Notes: generated by a model not told the origin, from the sequence alone. 64,000 nt of DNA from an uncultured Clostridia bacterium (GCA_934130285.1 CAKOXT010000001.1:496001-560000); one strand, 5' to 3'; positions 8,805 through 17,949 are shown, counted from the first letter of the stretch. Program-made: numbers and translations.

Positions 8805-9140
8805 TTATTGTAAAACATCTTTTATAGCTTCACCTATAATTTTATTAACATCAGCCATCATTACATTAAATCTTACTTCTTTGTCAAAATAATCCTTAAC
8901 TTCTGGATTTTTAACTAGAATATTATATAATTCTTGTAATTTTTTCATTTTTTCTTCTGATTGTTTTTCACCTTGTAATGCTAATACTTGTTCTTCATAT
9001 CTTATTTTTTCAAATTCATCTATTTGCTTTTTTAGTCCTTCTACTGAATTCACTTTTTCTTTGGCTTCTTTGTATTCTGTAAATTCCCTACATTCTTTTA
9101 TAGCTCTTGCTAAGTTATTTACTTCATCATATACGTTCAT
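8805..9140 (-). CDS. ylbF: YlbF-family regulator
   Basis: A 111-residue, largely helical protein of the YlbF/YmcA family (Com_YlbF, formerly DUF964). In Bacillus, YlbF, YmcA and YaaT form an iron-sulfur complex that affects RNase Y activity, competence, sporulation and biofilm. The charged helical pattern (NLARAIKECREFTEYKEAKEKV ... FDKEVRFNVMMADVNKII) spans the whole length. Which paralogue it is cannot be settled without alignment, so the symbol is tentative. The sigH promoter lies just downstream. Confidence 0.8.
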   Translation of the reverse strand: MNVYDEVNNLARAIKECREFTEYKEAKEKVNSVEGLKKQIDEFEKIRYEEQVLALQGEKQSEEKMKKLQELYNILVKNPEVKDYFDKEVRFNVMMADVNKIIGEAIKDVLQ

Positions 9141-9163
9141 AATATCTCTCCTTTTTATTTTAT

Positions 9164-9190
9164 AAAAGAGAGCTCTAATGGCTCTCTTTT
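9164..9190. terminator. hairpin after the glycogen synthase-like gene
   Basis: Perfect 10-bp inverted repeat (9164-9173 and 9181-9190) with a 7-nt loop, located between the end of the GT4 gene and the ylbF start. The T-run on the minus side is short. Confidence 0.6.
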
Positions 9191-9215
9191 GTATTTTTTC
9201 ATATTTATTTTTATT

Positions 9216-10508
9216 CTATGCATAAGCTTGTCTTTTTTTGAATCCAAGTAAATTTGTAATTTCTTTGTCTGTATTTTTTGCTTTTTTTGTTTTTTGTGCT
9301 TCTTCTTGAGCAATTTGACGAGCTTGTCTTTCTGCCATTGTTTGACAAATTGCTTTTTGATATGTAAAGTGTGTATCTTGAGCAATTTTTGTCCAGTTAT
9401 ATTTATTTTTTACATCTAATTTTGCTTGTTTTACAACGTTAGCGCAAAGTTGTGGATTATATAATAATGAAAGAATTGAATCAGCTAATGAATTAGCATT
9501 TCCTGCGTAACTCTTCATTCCATTTACTCCATGATCAACTATTTCGTTAAGTCCTCCAACATCTGATACGACTACTGGTATACCTGCAAGCATTGCTTCT
9601 AATGCAACTATTCCAAATGGTTCATATGTGCTTGGGAAAACAGATATATCAGCACATTTATACATTTTGCATAAAGTTTTATGATCTAGGTATCCTGTAA
9701 AGTATACTTTATTTGATATTCCTAAGTAATCAACTTGTGCTCTTAATTCATCTATCATTCCACCACGTCCAGCAATTATTAGTTTAGCATCATTATATCC
9801 TTGTAATATTTTTGGCATTGCAGCTATTAAATTTTGTATTCCTTTTTCATATACTAATCTTCCTGAGAATAATATTATTTTTTCATTATCAGCTGCAAAT
9901 CTTCTTCTGAATTCATAATCTCTTTCGTATCCAGCAAAGTTTGTTTGTGTTATTCCGTTAGGTACTACATTTATTTTTTCGTATGGCAATCCGAAAAGTC
10001 TTTGTAATTCACTTTTCATATAATTACTATTTACTATTACTTCTGTTGCTTCATATGTAAGCATCCATTCTGTATCATTGATGTATCTTTGCGTATTGTC
10101 ATGTATTCCACTGTTTCTTCCTGCTTCTGTTGCATGTATTGTTGCAACGATTGGAATATCATATGAATTCTTTAATGATTTTGCAGCATATGCTACTAAC
10201 CAATCATGTGCATGTATTACATCAAATTTTCCTTCTTTGTTTATTATTTCACTAGCTTTTGCTACAAGATTGAAATTTAATTGCATTATCCAATCTATGA
10301 AATTATTAGGGCTAATCATGTAATTATCAACTCTATATACTTTTACTCCATTATCATTTTCAAAGTATGGAACATCTCCATCTTTGTATGTAACAACAGT
10401 TACTTCATGTCCATCTTTTATTAGTCTTTGTGACAAATCATGAACAACTCTTGATATTCCTCCTACTATTCTTGGTGGATATTCCCATGACAACATTAAA
10501 ATTTTCAT
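9216..10508 (-). CDS. GT4 glycosyltransferase, glycogen synthase-like
   Basis: A 430-residue retaining glycosyltransferase of family GT4. The N-terminal Rossmann domain opens with LMLSWEYPPRIVGGISRVV, a glycogen/starch-synthase-like glycine loop. The nucleotide-sugar domain has FSGRLVYEKGIQNLI, and the conserved E-x7-E motif appears as TYEPFGIVALEAM. A 35-residue charged tail follows. It probably extends alpha-1,4-glucan from ADP- or UDP-glucose, because it faces a GH57 branching enzyme and a DUF4912 gene, a grouping seen in other Clostridia. Start: ATG at 10508 is chosen; an in-frame TTG at 10517 closer to AAAGGGG is possible. Confidence 0.8.
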   Translation of the reverse strand: MKILMLSWEYPPRIVGGISRVVHDLSQRLIKDGHEVTVVTYKDGDVPYFENDNGVKVYRVDNYMISPNNFIDWIMQLNFNLVAKASEIINKEGKFDVIHAHDWLVAYAAKSLKNSYDIPIVATIHATEAGRNSGIHDNTQRYINDTEWMLTYEATEVIVNSNYMKSELQRLFGLPYEKINVVPNGITQTNFAGYERDYEFRRRFAADNEKIILFSGRLVYEKGIQNLIAAMPKILQGYNDAKLIIAGRGGMIDELRAQVDYLGISNKVYFTGYLDHKTLCKMYKCADISVFPSTYEPFGIVALEAMLAGIPVVVSDVGGLNEIVDHGVNGMKSYAGNANSLADSILSLLYNPQLCANVVKQAKLDVKNKYNWTKIAQDTHFTYQKAICQTMAERQARQIAQEEAQKTKKAKNTDKEITNLLGFKKRQAYA

Positions 10509-10649
10509 TTTTTTCAATAGCCCCTTTCGTTTTTTATTACTTCTTCTTTAGTATATAATTTCTCTAGTGTCTATTTTATATAATAAAAAAATAAAAGTAA
10601 ATAGAATTTTCAAAAAATTTTATTTTATCGACATTTTTCTAATTTAGTC

Positions 10650-10678
10650 TTGTTTTTTTATAATTTTATATATATTAT
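10650..10678 (+). promoter_or_regulatory. probable promoter of the DUF4912-GH57 genes
   Basis: TTGTTT (10650-10655), 17-nt spacer, TATTAT (10673-10678), followed by an AAAGGAGG ribosome site 10 nt before the ATG at 10719. The 210-bp divergent region is extremely AT-rich, so chance matches are likely. Confidence 0.5.
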
Positions 10679-10718
10679 TATATAAGTATTATTAATTTTA
10701 CAAAGGAGGAAACAAAGT

Positions 10719-11663
10719 ATGCCTAGAGCAAAAAAAGAAGTAGAAAAAATTGATGTAAAAGAAGTTTCTAAGGCTACTTCTACTGTCAAAAAGGCTGCTG
10801 CTAAAAAATCTAAAACTCCAGCTAAAAAAGTTTCTAAGTCTACAAAAACTGAGAAATCAGCTGCAAAATTGGATAATACAGTTTTAAAAACAACTAAAGA
10901 AAAATCCGTAAAAAAATCTAAAACAACTACTAAAAAAGCTAGTTCTTCTAAGACTTCAAAAGCTAGAAAAACTAAAATAGCTAAAGTTCCATCTTTAGCT
11001 ACTAAACGTAGAACAAAATCTGTTTCAAAAGAAAAAGAGACAAAAAAAGATTTTGCACATATTTTAGAATATTATGATTTACCTTATCGTTATAATGAAA
11101 CTGTAGTTAAAATTTTAGCTCAAACGCCTAAAATTTTATTTGTTTATTGGGACATTTCAGACAGTGATAGAGAAAAATATGTAGAAAAATATGGTGAGTA
11201 TTTCTTTAATGATACTTATCCTGTTTTAATTGTTCATAATAAAACTTTAAATTATTCACAAGAAATTGAGATTAATGATTTTGCTAATAGTTGGTATATT
11301 CACTTACCTGATTCTCGTAGTGAATATTATGTTGAACTTGGCAGACGTTTTAAAGAATATGCAAAGAGAAATCCAGAAATGCCTCACAAAGAAGAGATTA
11401 ATTCTGTAATACCTGTGTCTTCTTCAAATGACTTGATTATGCCTAATGATCATGTTCTTTTAGAAGAAATTAAACCACAAGTTAAATATAGAAATGTTAA
11501 AACAAATGAGGAAACGTTTAAAAATACTACTCGTATTTTAGCAAATAATAAATTAATTGATTTTTATAATTTGTATAAGGAACTTTATCAAGTTGAAGAT
11601 TTGTCTTCATTCTTTACTTTAAGTAACCCATCTTCTGGGAACCCAACTTCAACTTTTAAATAA
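10719..11663 (+). CDS. DUF4912 protein with a histone-H1-like Lys/Ala/Ser/Thr-rich N-terminus
   Basis: A 314-residue protein in two parts. Residues 1-110 are low complexity and strongly basic, built from Lys, Ala, Ser and Thr with KKA, AKK and SKT repeats like eukaryotic linker-histone tails. Residues 115-240 form a DUF4912 domain (YDLPYRYNETVVKILAQ; ILFVYWDISD; SWYIHLPDSRSEYYVELG). DUF4912 has no settled function, but the aromatic core is suggestive of carbohydrate binding and the gene accompanies GH57 branching enzymes. A DUF4912-glycogen link is inferred from this context. The start is firm (AAAGGAGG). A terminator separates it from the next gene, so readthrough or a second promoter must serve GH57. 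Confidence 0.8.
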   Translation: MPRAKKEVEKIDVKEVSKATSTVKKAAAKKSKTPAKKVSKSTKTEKSAAKLDNTVLKTTKEKSVKKSKTTTKKASSSKTSKARKTKIAKVPSLATKRRTKSVSKEKETKKDFAHILEYYDLPYRYNETVVKILAQTPKILFVYWDISDSDREKYVEKYGEYFFNDTYPVLIVHNKTLNYSQEIEINDFANSWYIHLPDSRSEYYVELGRRFKEYAKRNPEMPHKEEINSVIPVSSSNDLIMPNDHVLLEEIKPQVKYRNVKTNEETFKNTTRILANNKLIDFYNLYKELYQVEDLSSFFTLSNPSSGNPTSTFK

Positions 11664-11668
11664 AATTT

Positions 11669-11710
11669 GGCAAAAGCTATTATTTTTTAAGTTGTTGCTT
11701 TTGCCTTTTT
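11669..11710 (+). terminator. terminator after the DUF4912 gene
   Basis: Nine-bp stem (11669-11677 with 11697-11705) with a 19-nt loop, followed by TTTTT. It ends 34 nt before the GH57 start. Confidence 0.7.
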
Positions 11711-11744
11711 CATTTCAAACAAATTATACAAAAGGAGATTTTTT

Positions 11745-13334
11745 ATGGATAAAAATAAAGGATACGTAACTTTTATACTTCATGCTCATTTGCCATTTAT
11801 TCATCATCCAGAAAGCGAAGACTATTTGGAAGAGCAATGGCTTTTTGAAGCTATATCTGAAACATATATCCCATTATTACTTAATTTCAAAAAATTAGAG
11901 GAAGAGAATGTTAAGTTTAGATTAACTATGACTATGACTCCCCCTCTTCTTTATATGCTTGATAATAAATTGTTACAAGAAAGATATATAAAATATTTAA
12001 AAAAACATATAGAACTTGCTAAAAAAGAATTAAAGAGAACTGTTTATGATGAGAGAGTTCATAATTTGGCTCAATATTATTTTGATAGATATTCTAATGA
12101 TTTGCACGTTTTCAAGGATGTTTATGATTGTAATTTAATTACTGGTTTCAAGCATTTTCAAGATGCTGGTTTCTTAGAAATTATTACTTGTGGTGCAACT
12201 CATGGTTATTTTCCTATTTTATATGTTACACCTCAAACAGTTCGTGCTCAAATTGCTGTTGGGGTTCAAACTTATAAAAAGTATTTTGGAAAACAACCTC
12301 GTGGTATTTGGCTTCCTGAATGTGGTTATATTCCTGAGGCTGATCAATATTTAAAAGAGTTTGGAATTGAATATGCAATTGTTGAATCACATGGTATTTT
12401 ATATGCTGACCCTGCTCCACTTTATGGAACTTTTGCTCCTATTGTCTCTCCTGGTGGTCTTGTTGCTTTTGGTAGAGATATTGAGTCTTCTAAACAAGTT
12501 TGGAGTTCTATTTGTGGTTACCCTGGTGATTTTAATTATAGAGAATTTTATAGAGATATCGGCTATGATTTAGATTATGATTATATAAAACCTTATATTG
12601 CTTCTAATGGTGTTAGAGTTCATACAGGTATTAAATATTATAGAATAACATCAAAATCTGGTGAAAAAGATTATTACAATCCAAGATGGGCTATGGATAC
12701 TGCTGAAATGCAAGCTGGCCATTTCTTAGATTCTAGAACAGCACAAATCGATATGCTTTCTAAGTTTATGGATACACCTCCTATCGTTGTTTGTCCTTAT
12801 GATGCAGAATTGTATGGTCATTGGTGGTATGAAGGTCCTTATTGGTTATATGTATTATTCAAAAAAATTTATTATGATGATTGTAATTTTACTTTGATTA
12901 CTCCTGGTGATTATATTGATAGACATCCTAGTATTCAGGTGGCTTCTCCTTGTCGTTCAAGTTGGGGTGCTAATGGATATAGTGAAGTATGGTTAAATGA
13001 ATCTAATGATTATGCTCATCGTCATCTTCATAAAGCTGGTAATAGAATGGTTGAACTTGCTAACTTATTTCCTGATGAACAAGATGAAGTTAGAAAAAAA
13101 GCTTTAAATCAATGTGCTCGTGAACTTCTACTTGCTCAAAGTAGTGACTGGCTATTTATTATTACTAATGGAACTATGGTTGATTATGCTAAGAAGAGAA
13201 TTAAACAGCATATTGGTCGATTTACTAAACTTTACTATCAAATTAAAAATGATAAAATTGATGAAAAGTTTGTTGATGATATTTATGAGCAAGACTTAAT
13301 TTTTGATAATATTGATTATAATATTTATAGGTAA
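11745..13334 (+). CDS. 1,4-alpha-glucan branching enzyme, GH57 (DUF1957)
   Basis: A 529-residue GH57 enzyme that moves alpha-1,4-glucan chains to alpha-1,6 positions in glycogen. The first motif is FILHAHLPF at residues 10-18. The nucleophile is Glu192 in WLPECGY and the acid/base Asp353 in PYDAELYGHWWYEGP, matching the Glu183/Asp354 pair of the archaeal TK1436 enzyme. The DUF1957 C-terminal helical domain follows (SSWGANGYSEVWLNESN; ARELLLAQSSDWLF). No GH13 GlgB appears in the window, so this is probably the branching activity for the nearby GT4 synthase. The ATG follows AAAAGGAG. Confidence 0.9.
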   Translation: MDKNKGYVTFILHAHLPFIHHPESEDYLEEQWLFEAISETYIPLLLNFKKLEEENVKFRLTMTMTPPLLYMLDNKLLQERYIKYLKKHIELAKKELKRTVYDERVHNLAQYYFDRYSNDLHVFKDVYDCNLITGFKHFQDAGFLEIITCGATHGYFPILYVTPQTVRAQIAVGVQTYKKYFGKQPRGIWLPECGYIPEADQYLKEFGIEYAIVESHGILYADPAPLYGTFAPIVSPGGLVAFGRDIESSKQVWSSICGYPGDFNYREFYRDIGYDLDYDYIKPYIASNGVRVHTGIKYYRITSKSGEKDYYNPRWAMDTAEMQAGHFLDSRTAQIDMLSKFMDTPPIVVCPYDAELYGHWWYEGPYWLYVLFKKIYYDDCNFTLITPGDYIDRHPSIQVASPCRSSWGANGYSEVWLNESNDYAHRHLHKAGNRMVELANLFPDEQDEVRKKALNQCARELLLAQSSDWLFIITNGTMVDYAKKRIKQHIGRFTKLYYQIKNDKIDEKFVDDIYEQDLIFDNIDYNIYR

Positions 13335-13364
13335 AAGTGGATTTAAAAATCCACTTTTTTGTTA
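13333..13364 (+). terminator. terminator after the branching enzyme
   Basis: Perfect 11-bp stem (13333-13343 with 13348-13358) followed by T residues. The stem starts inside the GH57 stop region. Confidence 0.85.
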
Positions 13365-13438
13365 GTTATTACTGTTTCGAATAGTTTAAATCAATTGTGT
13401 TTATATCATTCATATTTGATATGAACTATATTTATCTT

Positions 13439-13470
13439 GAGTTTGTTGGATATTGACAAACTCTTTTTTT
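13439..13470 (+). terminator. second terminator-like hairpin
   Basis: Perfect 8-bp stem (13439-13446 with 13456-13463) followed by seven T residues. It lies 80 nt after the first terminator with no gene between, only a small palindrome (TTCATAT / ATATGAA near 13408-13424). Confidence 0.65.
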
Positions 13471-13529
13471 ATGCTTTGGAATAAACTATTATAAATTGTT
13501 AATAATACATTTTGTAGGAGGCTTTAGCT

Positions 13530-14357
13530 ATGTTTACTTTAATTCTACAATCTTCTAGTGAAACTCAAGAAATATATTCCTATATTTCTAAGAAAAATAT
13601 TCTACAAAATATGAAAAAAGATAATAATTCAATTATTTTTGAATTTGATAATTTTGATGCTGAATGTAAAAAATTTTCCCTGCTTCTTTCTAATATGATT
13701 ATTGATTTATATGAAAAAAAATTAATCAAGAAAATAATTAAGAAAAATTATTTTTACTTTGATGAATTTGAACAAATTCAAATTTCTAATATCTCTTCTT
13801 CTATTGTTGAAGAGGACTCTCAAAGTAAAAAAGATTTAGTTTTTCTTTCTACTTATGATTATATAAAAAATCATTCTTCTATGATTTTAGCTGGTTTTAT
13901 TAATTTTAGACTTCGTGATTATCTTGAAGTAATCGAGTATTTAGTTGATTTATCTGTTAATAATTTTATTATTAATCGAGAATATGATAAATTTATAACT
14001 TTGCTTTGTGATTATATTAATTCTGAACCTTCTAAGATTGATGTACTCCACTTAATCTATATTAATCAAGAATCTATTCTCCTTGACAAAAATAAAAATC
14101 CTGTTCCCATTGATAATAATATATTAGATGCAAAATATTTGTCTGACATTTCTTTTTCAAATAATGATTTTGTTTTGAACACTATTTTAAATTTACTTCC
14201 TAATAAATTATATGTTCATGTTTTAAGTGAAGAAGATGAATTTTTATCTACATTAAAGAAAATTTTCTCTAATAAAATCTATTGTTGCTATGGTTGTGAA
14301 ATTTGTTCTCTTTATAAATCTGCTTCAGATTTTATACATTTTAATAATACTAATTAA
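13530..14357 (+). CDS. ytxC: putative sporulation protein YtxC-like
   Basis: A 275-residue cytosolic protein resembling the YtxC family, whose members are linked to sporulation but have no known activity. The diagnostic centre is present: MILAGFINFRLRDYLEVIEYLVD, then INREYDKFITLLCDYI and EPSKIDVLHLIY. The C-terminus carries a short cysteine-containing segment (CCYGCEIC). In many Clostridia ytxC lies just before thrS; here a TraX-like gene follows instead. The ATG is preceded by TAGGAGG. Confidence 0.7.
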   Translation: MFTLILQSSSETQEIYSYISKKNILQNMKKDNNSIIFEFDNFDAECKKFSLLLSNMIIDLYEKKLIKKIIKKNYFYFDEFEQIQISNISSSIVEEDSQSKKDLVFLSTYDYIKNHSSMILAGFINFRLRDYLEVIEYLVDLSVNNFIINREYDKFITLLCDYINSEPSKIDVLHLIYINQESILLDKNKNPVPIDNNILDAKYLSDISFSNNDFVLNTILNLLPNKLYVHVLSEEDEFLSTLKKIFSNKIYCCYGCEICSLYKSASDFIHFNNTN

Positions 14358-14363
14358 AGCATG

Positions 14364-14398
14364 CAATATCTGGTTTTAAATCAGGTATTGTTTTTTTT
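14364..14398 (+). terminator. terminator after the ytxC-like gene
   Basis: Nine-bp stem (14364-14372 with 14382-14390, one G-U) followed by eight T residues. Confidence 0.8.
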
Positions 14399-14467
14399 GG
14401 CTATTGAATTTTTTTATTTATAATTGATATAATTAGATTAGTATAAATTATAAAAAGGAGTTTTATT

Positions 14468-15163
14468 ATGTCAGCATTTGTATTAAAAATTATTGCTTGT
14501 ATTAGTATGCTTTTATGTCATATTCCTTTTGTATTTTCCAAATTAGCTATTCCTCTTATTTATATAGGAAAACTTGCTTTTCCTATATATGCTTTTTTAA
14601 TATCTGAAGGATATGTGCATACAAAAAGTTTTTCTAAATATTTAGTCAGATTATTATTTTTTGCAATTATTTCGCAAATACCGGCTATGCTATTATTTGA
14701 AGGTAAAAATTTTACATTATATTTTAATATTTTCTTTACATTGGCTTTTGGATTATTAGGAATCAGGGTATTTGATAAAATAGAAAAAAAATATATTAGC
14801 TATCCTTTAATAGCATTGCTTGCTGTTATTGCTAATTTACTAGGTTTTGATTATGGAGCTATTGGAGTTCTTATGATAGTTTGCTTTTATGTATTTAAGA
14901 ATCATAAAATGTATATGGTTTTATCTGAATCGCTTTTAATGATTACTTTGTATGTACATAAATTATCTGTGCTTACTGTTGTAAATGTTGCTACCATACG
15001 TTACGTTTTATTTCAGCTTCTATTTTCTATTATTTCTTTATTATTTATTCTATTCTATAATGGAAAAAGAGGAAAAAATAGTAAAGCAATTCAACTTGGT
15101 TTTTATTTGTTTTATCCGGTTCATTTATTTATACTTTGTTTATTAAAATATATTGTAGCATAA
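14468..15163 (+). CDS. TraX-family integral membrane protein
   Basis: A 231-residue, very hydrophobic protein with seven or eight membrane spans. The TraX signature is seen in the N-terminal half: a KIIACISMLLCHIPF start, then GKLAFPIYAFLISEGYVHT and YLVRLLFFAIISQIPAMLLF. TraX acetylates F-pilin in Escherichia; Firmicute members are chromosomal and of unknown substrate, within the broader acyltransferase-like membrane family. No conjugation genes are nearby, so a pilin role is not implied. It is a single-gene transcript with an AAAAGGAG site and a shared terminator. Confidence 0.75.
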   Translation: MSAFVLKIIACISMLLCHIPFVFSKLAIPLIYIGKLAFPIYAFLISEGYVHTKSFSKYLVRLLFFAIISQIPAMLLFEGKNFTLYFNIFFTLAFGLLGIRVFDKIEKKYISYPLIALLAVIANLLGFDYGAIGVLMIVCFYVFKNHKMYMVLSESLLMITLYVHKLSVLTVVNVATIRYVLFQLLFSIISLLFILFYNGKRGKNSKAIQLGFYLFYPVHLFILCLLKYIVA

Positions 15164-15195
15164 AAAAATCTCCACTTATCAAAGTGGAGATTTTT
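15164..15195. terminator. bidirectional terminator between TraX-like and fucO-like genes
   Basis: Hairpin of about 13 bp (15164-15177 with 15182-15195) flanked by A-run and T-run, so it works in both directions for the two convergent genes. Confidence 0.88.
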
Positions 15196-15201
15196 AATTT
15201 A

Positions 15202-16353
15202 TTACATTGCTTCTCTAAATAATCTAATAAAGTCTTCTTTTGATACTTCTCTTGGATTTCCTGGTTTGCAAGGATCTTGCATTGCTTTGTCAGCAAGCAT
15301 TGATAAATCTTCTTCTTTGCATCCTGTATCTTTTACTCTCATTGTAATTCCAACTTTCTTTGATAACTCTTCTATCATCCAAACGAAAGTATTTATTACA
15401 TCTTGGTCGTTTAAGTGTGCAGCATCTGGTCTTCCTATGTTAACTAGTATTTCTCTAAATCTATCTGCACATACAGCTCCATTAAATCTCATAACTGTTG
15501 GTAATAAAATAGCATTTGCTACTCCGTGTGGTGTGTCATATACAGCACCTAATTGGTGAGCCATTGAGTGAACTATTCCAAGTCCAACATTTGAGAATCC
15601 CATACCAGCTATATATTGTGCTAATCCCATATTCTCTATTGCTTTTTCATCTTTTTCATTTACTGCTGCTGGTAAGTTTTCAAATATTAATTGAATTGCT
15701 TTCATATGGAACATATCAGACATTGTGTTATGTGCTTTTGTGATATATCCTTCAACTGCGTGTGTTAAAGCATCCATTCCTGTTGATGCAGCAATTGATT
15801 TTGGCATTGATGCCATTAGGTCTGAATCAACTATTGCTAAAATTGGAATATCATGTGGATCAACACATACCATTTTAATTTTTCTTTCTTCATCTGTGAT
15901 TACATAGTTTATTGTAACTTCAGCTGCAGTTCCTGACGTTGTTGGAAGGGCTATTAATGGTAATCCTTTATTCTTTGTGTTTGATGCTCCATTTAATGAT
16001 ACAACATCCATTCTATCTGGGTTTGTCATTAAAATTGAAATTCCCTTTGCAGTATCAATACTAGATCCTCCACCTACTGCAACTATTACATCTGCTCCAA
16101 ATTCTTTACATTTTTCTACTCCGTCTAATACATTTTTTATTGTTGGGTTTGGTTTAACTTCAGAATATACAGTATATTCTATTCCTGCTTTATCAAGAAC
16201 TTCTGTTACTCTTGCAGTTACTCCTACTTCAAATAATGCTTTATCTGTTACGACTAATACTTTTTTGAAACCTCTTTCTTTAATTTCTCTTGGCAATTCT
16301 TCTCTTGCACCTTTTCCAAAATATGAAGTTTCATTTAAAACAAATTTTGTCAT
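15202..16353 (-). CDS. fucO: iron-containing alcohol dehydrogenase, FucO-like lactaldehyde reductase
   Basis: A 383-residue group III alcohol dehydrogenase. The NAD-binding stretch is VGGGSSIDTAKG, and the iron site includes Asp194 and His198 (GMDALTHAVEGY) plus histidines in HSMAHQLGAVYDTPHG. It is close to FucO across SGTAAEVTINYVITDEE, VCVDPHDIP and YIAGMGFSNVGLG. FucO reduces lactaldehyde to 1,2-propanediol during fucose or rhamnose fermentation, but no deoxysugar genes are in the window, so it may act on other short aldehydes. It is monocistronic with its own terminator. Confidence 0.85.
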   Translation of the reverse strand: MTKFVLNETSYFGKGAREELPREIKERGFKKVLVVTDKALFEVGVTARVTEVLDKAGIEYTVYSEVKPNPTIKNVLDGVEKCKEFGADVIVAVGGGSSIDTAKGISILMTNPDRMDVVSLNGASNTKNKGLPLIALPTTSGTAAEVTINYVITDEERKIKMVCVDPHDIPILAIVDSDLMASMPKSIAASTGMDALTHAVEGYITKAHNTMSDMFHMKAIQLIFENLPAAVNEKDEKAIENMGLAQYIAGMGFSNVGLGIVHSMAHQLGAVYDTPHGVANAILLPTVMRFNGAVCADRFREILVNIGRPDAAHLNDQDVINTFVWMIEELSKKVGITMRVKDTGCKEEDLSMLADKAMQDPCKPGNPREVSKEDFIRLFREAM

Positions 16354-16428
16354 TGGTTAACATCTCCTTTTCTTTTTTCTTGAGTTCTTAGTTATTATAC
16401 CAATAAATTTTAAAAATATATACCTTTT

Positions 16429-17151
16429 TTAAAATTCTATTGAATAACCATCTCCTGGAACAATGATATTATTGTTCTCTAGTTTTTCAGCTTCAAGTCT
16501 TGTAGCTTCTTTCATATGTGTTAAAATAATTGTATTATTAGGATATTTTTCTGAATATTCTTTAATATTGTCTATGCCAATATGTGTTTGGCTTCCAATT
16601 TTCACTGAACAATCTGATACTATTATTGGTGATTTTTTTAACATATATTCAACAGCATCACATTTTGATGTATCACCTGTAAACGCACACATTTGATTAT
16701 CTATTGTTATTATATATCCTTGGCTGTCTGGTAGCATATGCTCTACTTTTACCGCTTCTATTGTTGTATCTTCTATATATTTTGTCTCTCCTGGTAATAT
16801 TTCCATGAAATTAATTTCTAAGTTATCTTTTATTCTTTCTTTCCATTCTCCTGGAAATGCAAGTTCAAATAAATCTTTCGTTCTTTTTTCAATATCTTTT
16901 GGTCCAACTATATTCATTTTTTTGTTTGTCATTTGAGACTTTTCTAATATTATAAATGGTAAATCAAAAATATGATCTGCATGATAATGAGTAATAATAA
17001 TTGTTTGGATTGAATTTAAATCTTCTCCAAATCTTTTTATTTCTCTACATGCACCATTAGGTATGTCTATTAATATTTTTTTATTTATTAGTGAACATGC
17101 ACTATTCTGCATTGTCCCTATACAACCAGTTCCGATTAATTTTACTTTCAT
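16429..17151 (-). CDS. MBL-fold metallo-hydrolase
   Basis: A 240-residue metallo-beta-lactamase-fold protein resembling the RNase Z-like branch. The metal motif THYHADH is at about residues 54-60, a further ligand lies in FTGDTSKCD, and the last in LTHMKE. The N-terminal LIGTGCIGT replaces the usual LGTG start. The substrate is unknown. It lies 11 nt downstream of the SGNH esterase gene, so the two are probably cotranscribed. Confidence 0.8.
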   Translation of the reverse strand: MKVKLIGTGCIGTMQNSACSLINKKILIDIPNGACREIKRFGEDLNSIQTIIITHYHADHIFDLPFIILEKSQMTNKKMNIVGPKDIEKRTKDLFELAFPGEWKERIKDNLEINFMEILPGETKYIEDTTIEAVKVEHMLPDSQGYIITIDNQMCAFTGDTSKCDAVEYMLKKSPIIVSDCSVKIGSQTHIGIDNIKEYSEKYPNNTIILTHMKEATRLEAEKLENNNIIVPGDGYSIEF

Positions 17152-17162
17152 ACAATCCTCTT

Positions 17163-17795
17163 TTATTTAAAAATTTCTTTTACTCTCATACTTAATTTAC
17201 TTGCTAAAATTCTATGTCCATCTCTGCTTAAGTGTATTCCGTCTTCTCCTACTAGCCAATCTTCATTTCCAATGAAATCACAATCATTTCTCATTGCTAT
17301 ATCTTCATATATTTCTGAAAGTTTTCTTGATTTTTCTATTCCACCAATAAACTTTGGATTTTCTTTTGTTATTATTGGTGGAGCAACAATCAATAGTTTT
17401 GGACATGTTTTTCTGCATACAGATTTTCTGGAAATAATCTTTTTAACAAAACTTTCTTCAAATATTTCTCCAATTTCTTTTGGATTTCTATAAAATTCTG
17501 TTTTTAATTCATTTGTTCCAAGCATTATTATTACTAAATCGATGGGATCATGTGTATCTAAACATGGTAGCAAATATTCAGCTCCGCTTCTACCTTCTCT
17601 ATCTCTACGTTTATCTACTGATATTAAAGTTCTACTATTTAATCCTTCTTCGATGATCTCATACTTGTCTCCTAACATTCTCTGAAGTGCTCCTGGCCAT
17701 CTTTCATCTTTGCTAAATCTTTGATGGTCTGTTCCTGGTATGTAGCCCCATGTATTTGAATCTCCATAGCATAAGATTTTTATTTTCTCTCCCAT
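17163..17795 (-). CDS. SGNH/GDSL-family esterase
   Basis: A 210-residue SGNH hydrolase. Block I is CYGDSNTWGY (nucleophile Ser), block III is IIMLGTNELK, and block V is DGIHLSRDGH (catalytic Asp and His). The N-terminus resembles arylesterase-type members. No signal peptide is seen, so it is cytosolic; the ester substrate is unknown. Start: ATG at 17795 behind GAAGGAGAG. Confidence 0.85.
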   Translation of the reverse strand: MGEKIKILCYGDSNTWGYIPGTDHQRFSKDERWPGALQRMLGDKYEIIEEGLNSRTLISVDKRRDREGRSGAEYLLPCLDTHDPIDLVIIMLGTNELKTEFYRNPKEIGEIFEESFVKKIISRKSVCRKTCPKLLIVAPPIITKENPKFIGGIEKSRKLSEIYEDIAMRNDCDFIGNEDWLVGEDGIHLSRDGHRILASKLSMRVKEIFK

Positions 17796-17897
17796 TTTCG
17801 TACTCTCCTTCCTTGGTGTTTCTTGTTATAATATATCAAATAAAAATATTATTTTCAATTTTATAATAATGTTTTTGAATAATTTTGATATTTATAT

Positions 17898-17949
17898 AAA
17901 AAAATGAACCTTCCTTATTAAACAAATTTTGTCTAACAATTTTGGTTCA
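17898..17949 (-). terminator. probable gpr terminator
   Basis: On the minus strand TGAACC (17949-17944) pairs with GGTTCA (17910-17905), with an AT-rich inner loop that can also fold, followed by seven T residues. It lies about 90 nt after the gpr stop. The rest of the gap 17950-18034 shows no gene. Confidence 0.55.

Noticed and set aside
13335..13529. T-box leader before the ytxC-like gene, since ytxC often precedes thrS
   Set aside because: No T-box core sequence is present, and the next gene is TraX-like rather than thrS.
14468..15163. Conjugation function for the TraX-like protein
   Set aside because: No transfer or mobilisation genes are nearby, and chromosomal TraX-like proteins are common in Firmicutes.
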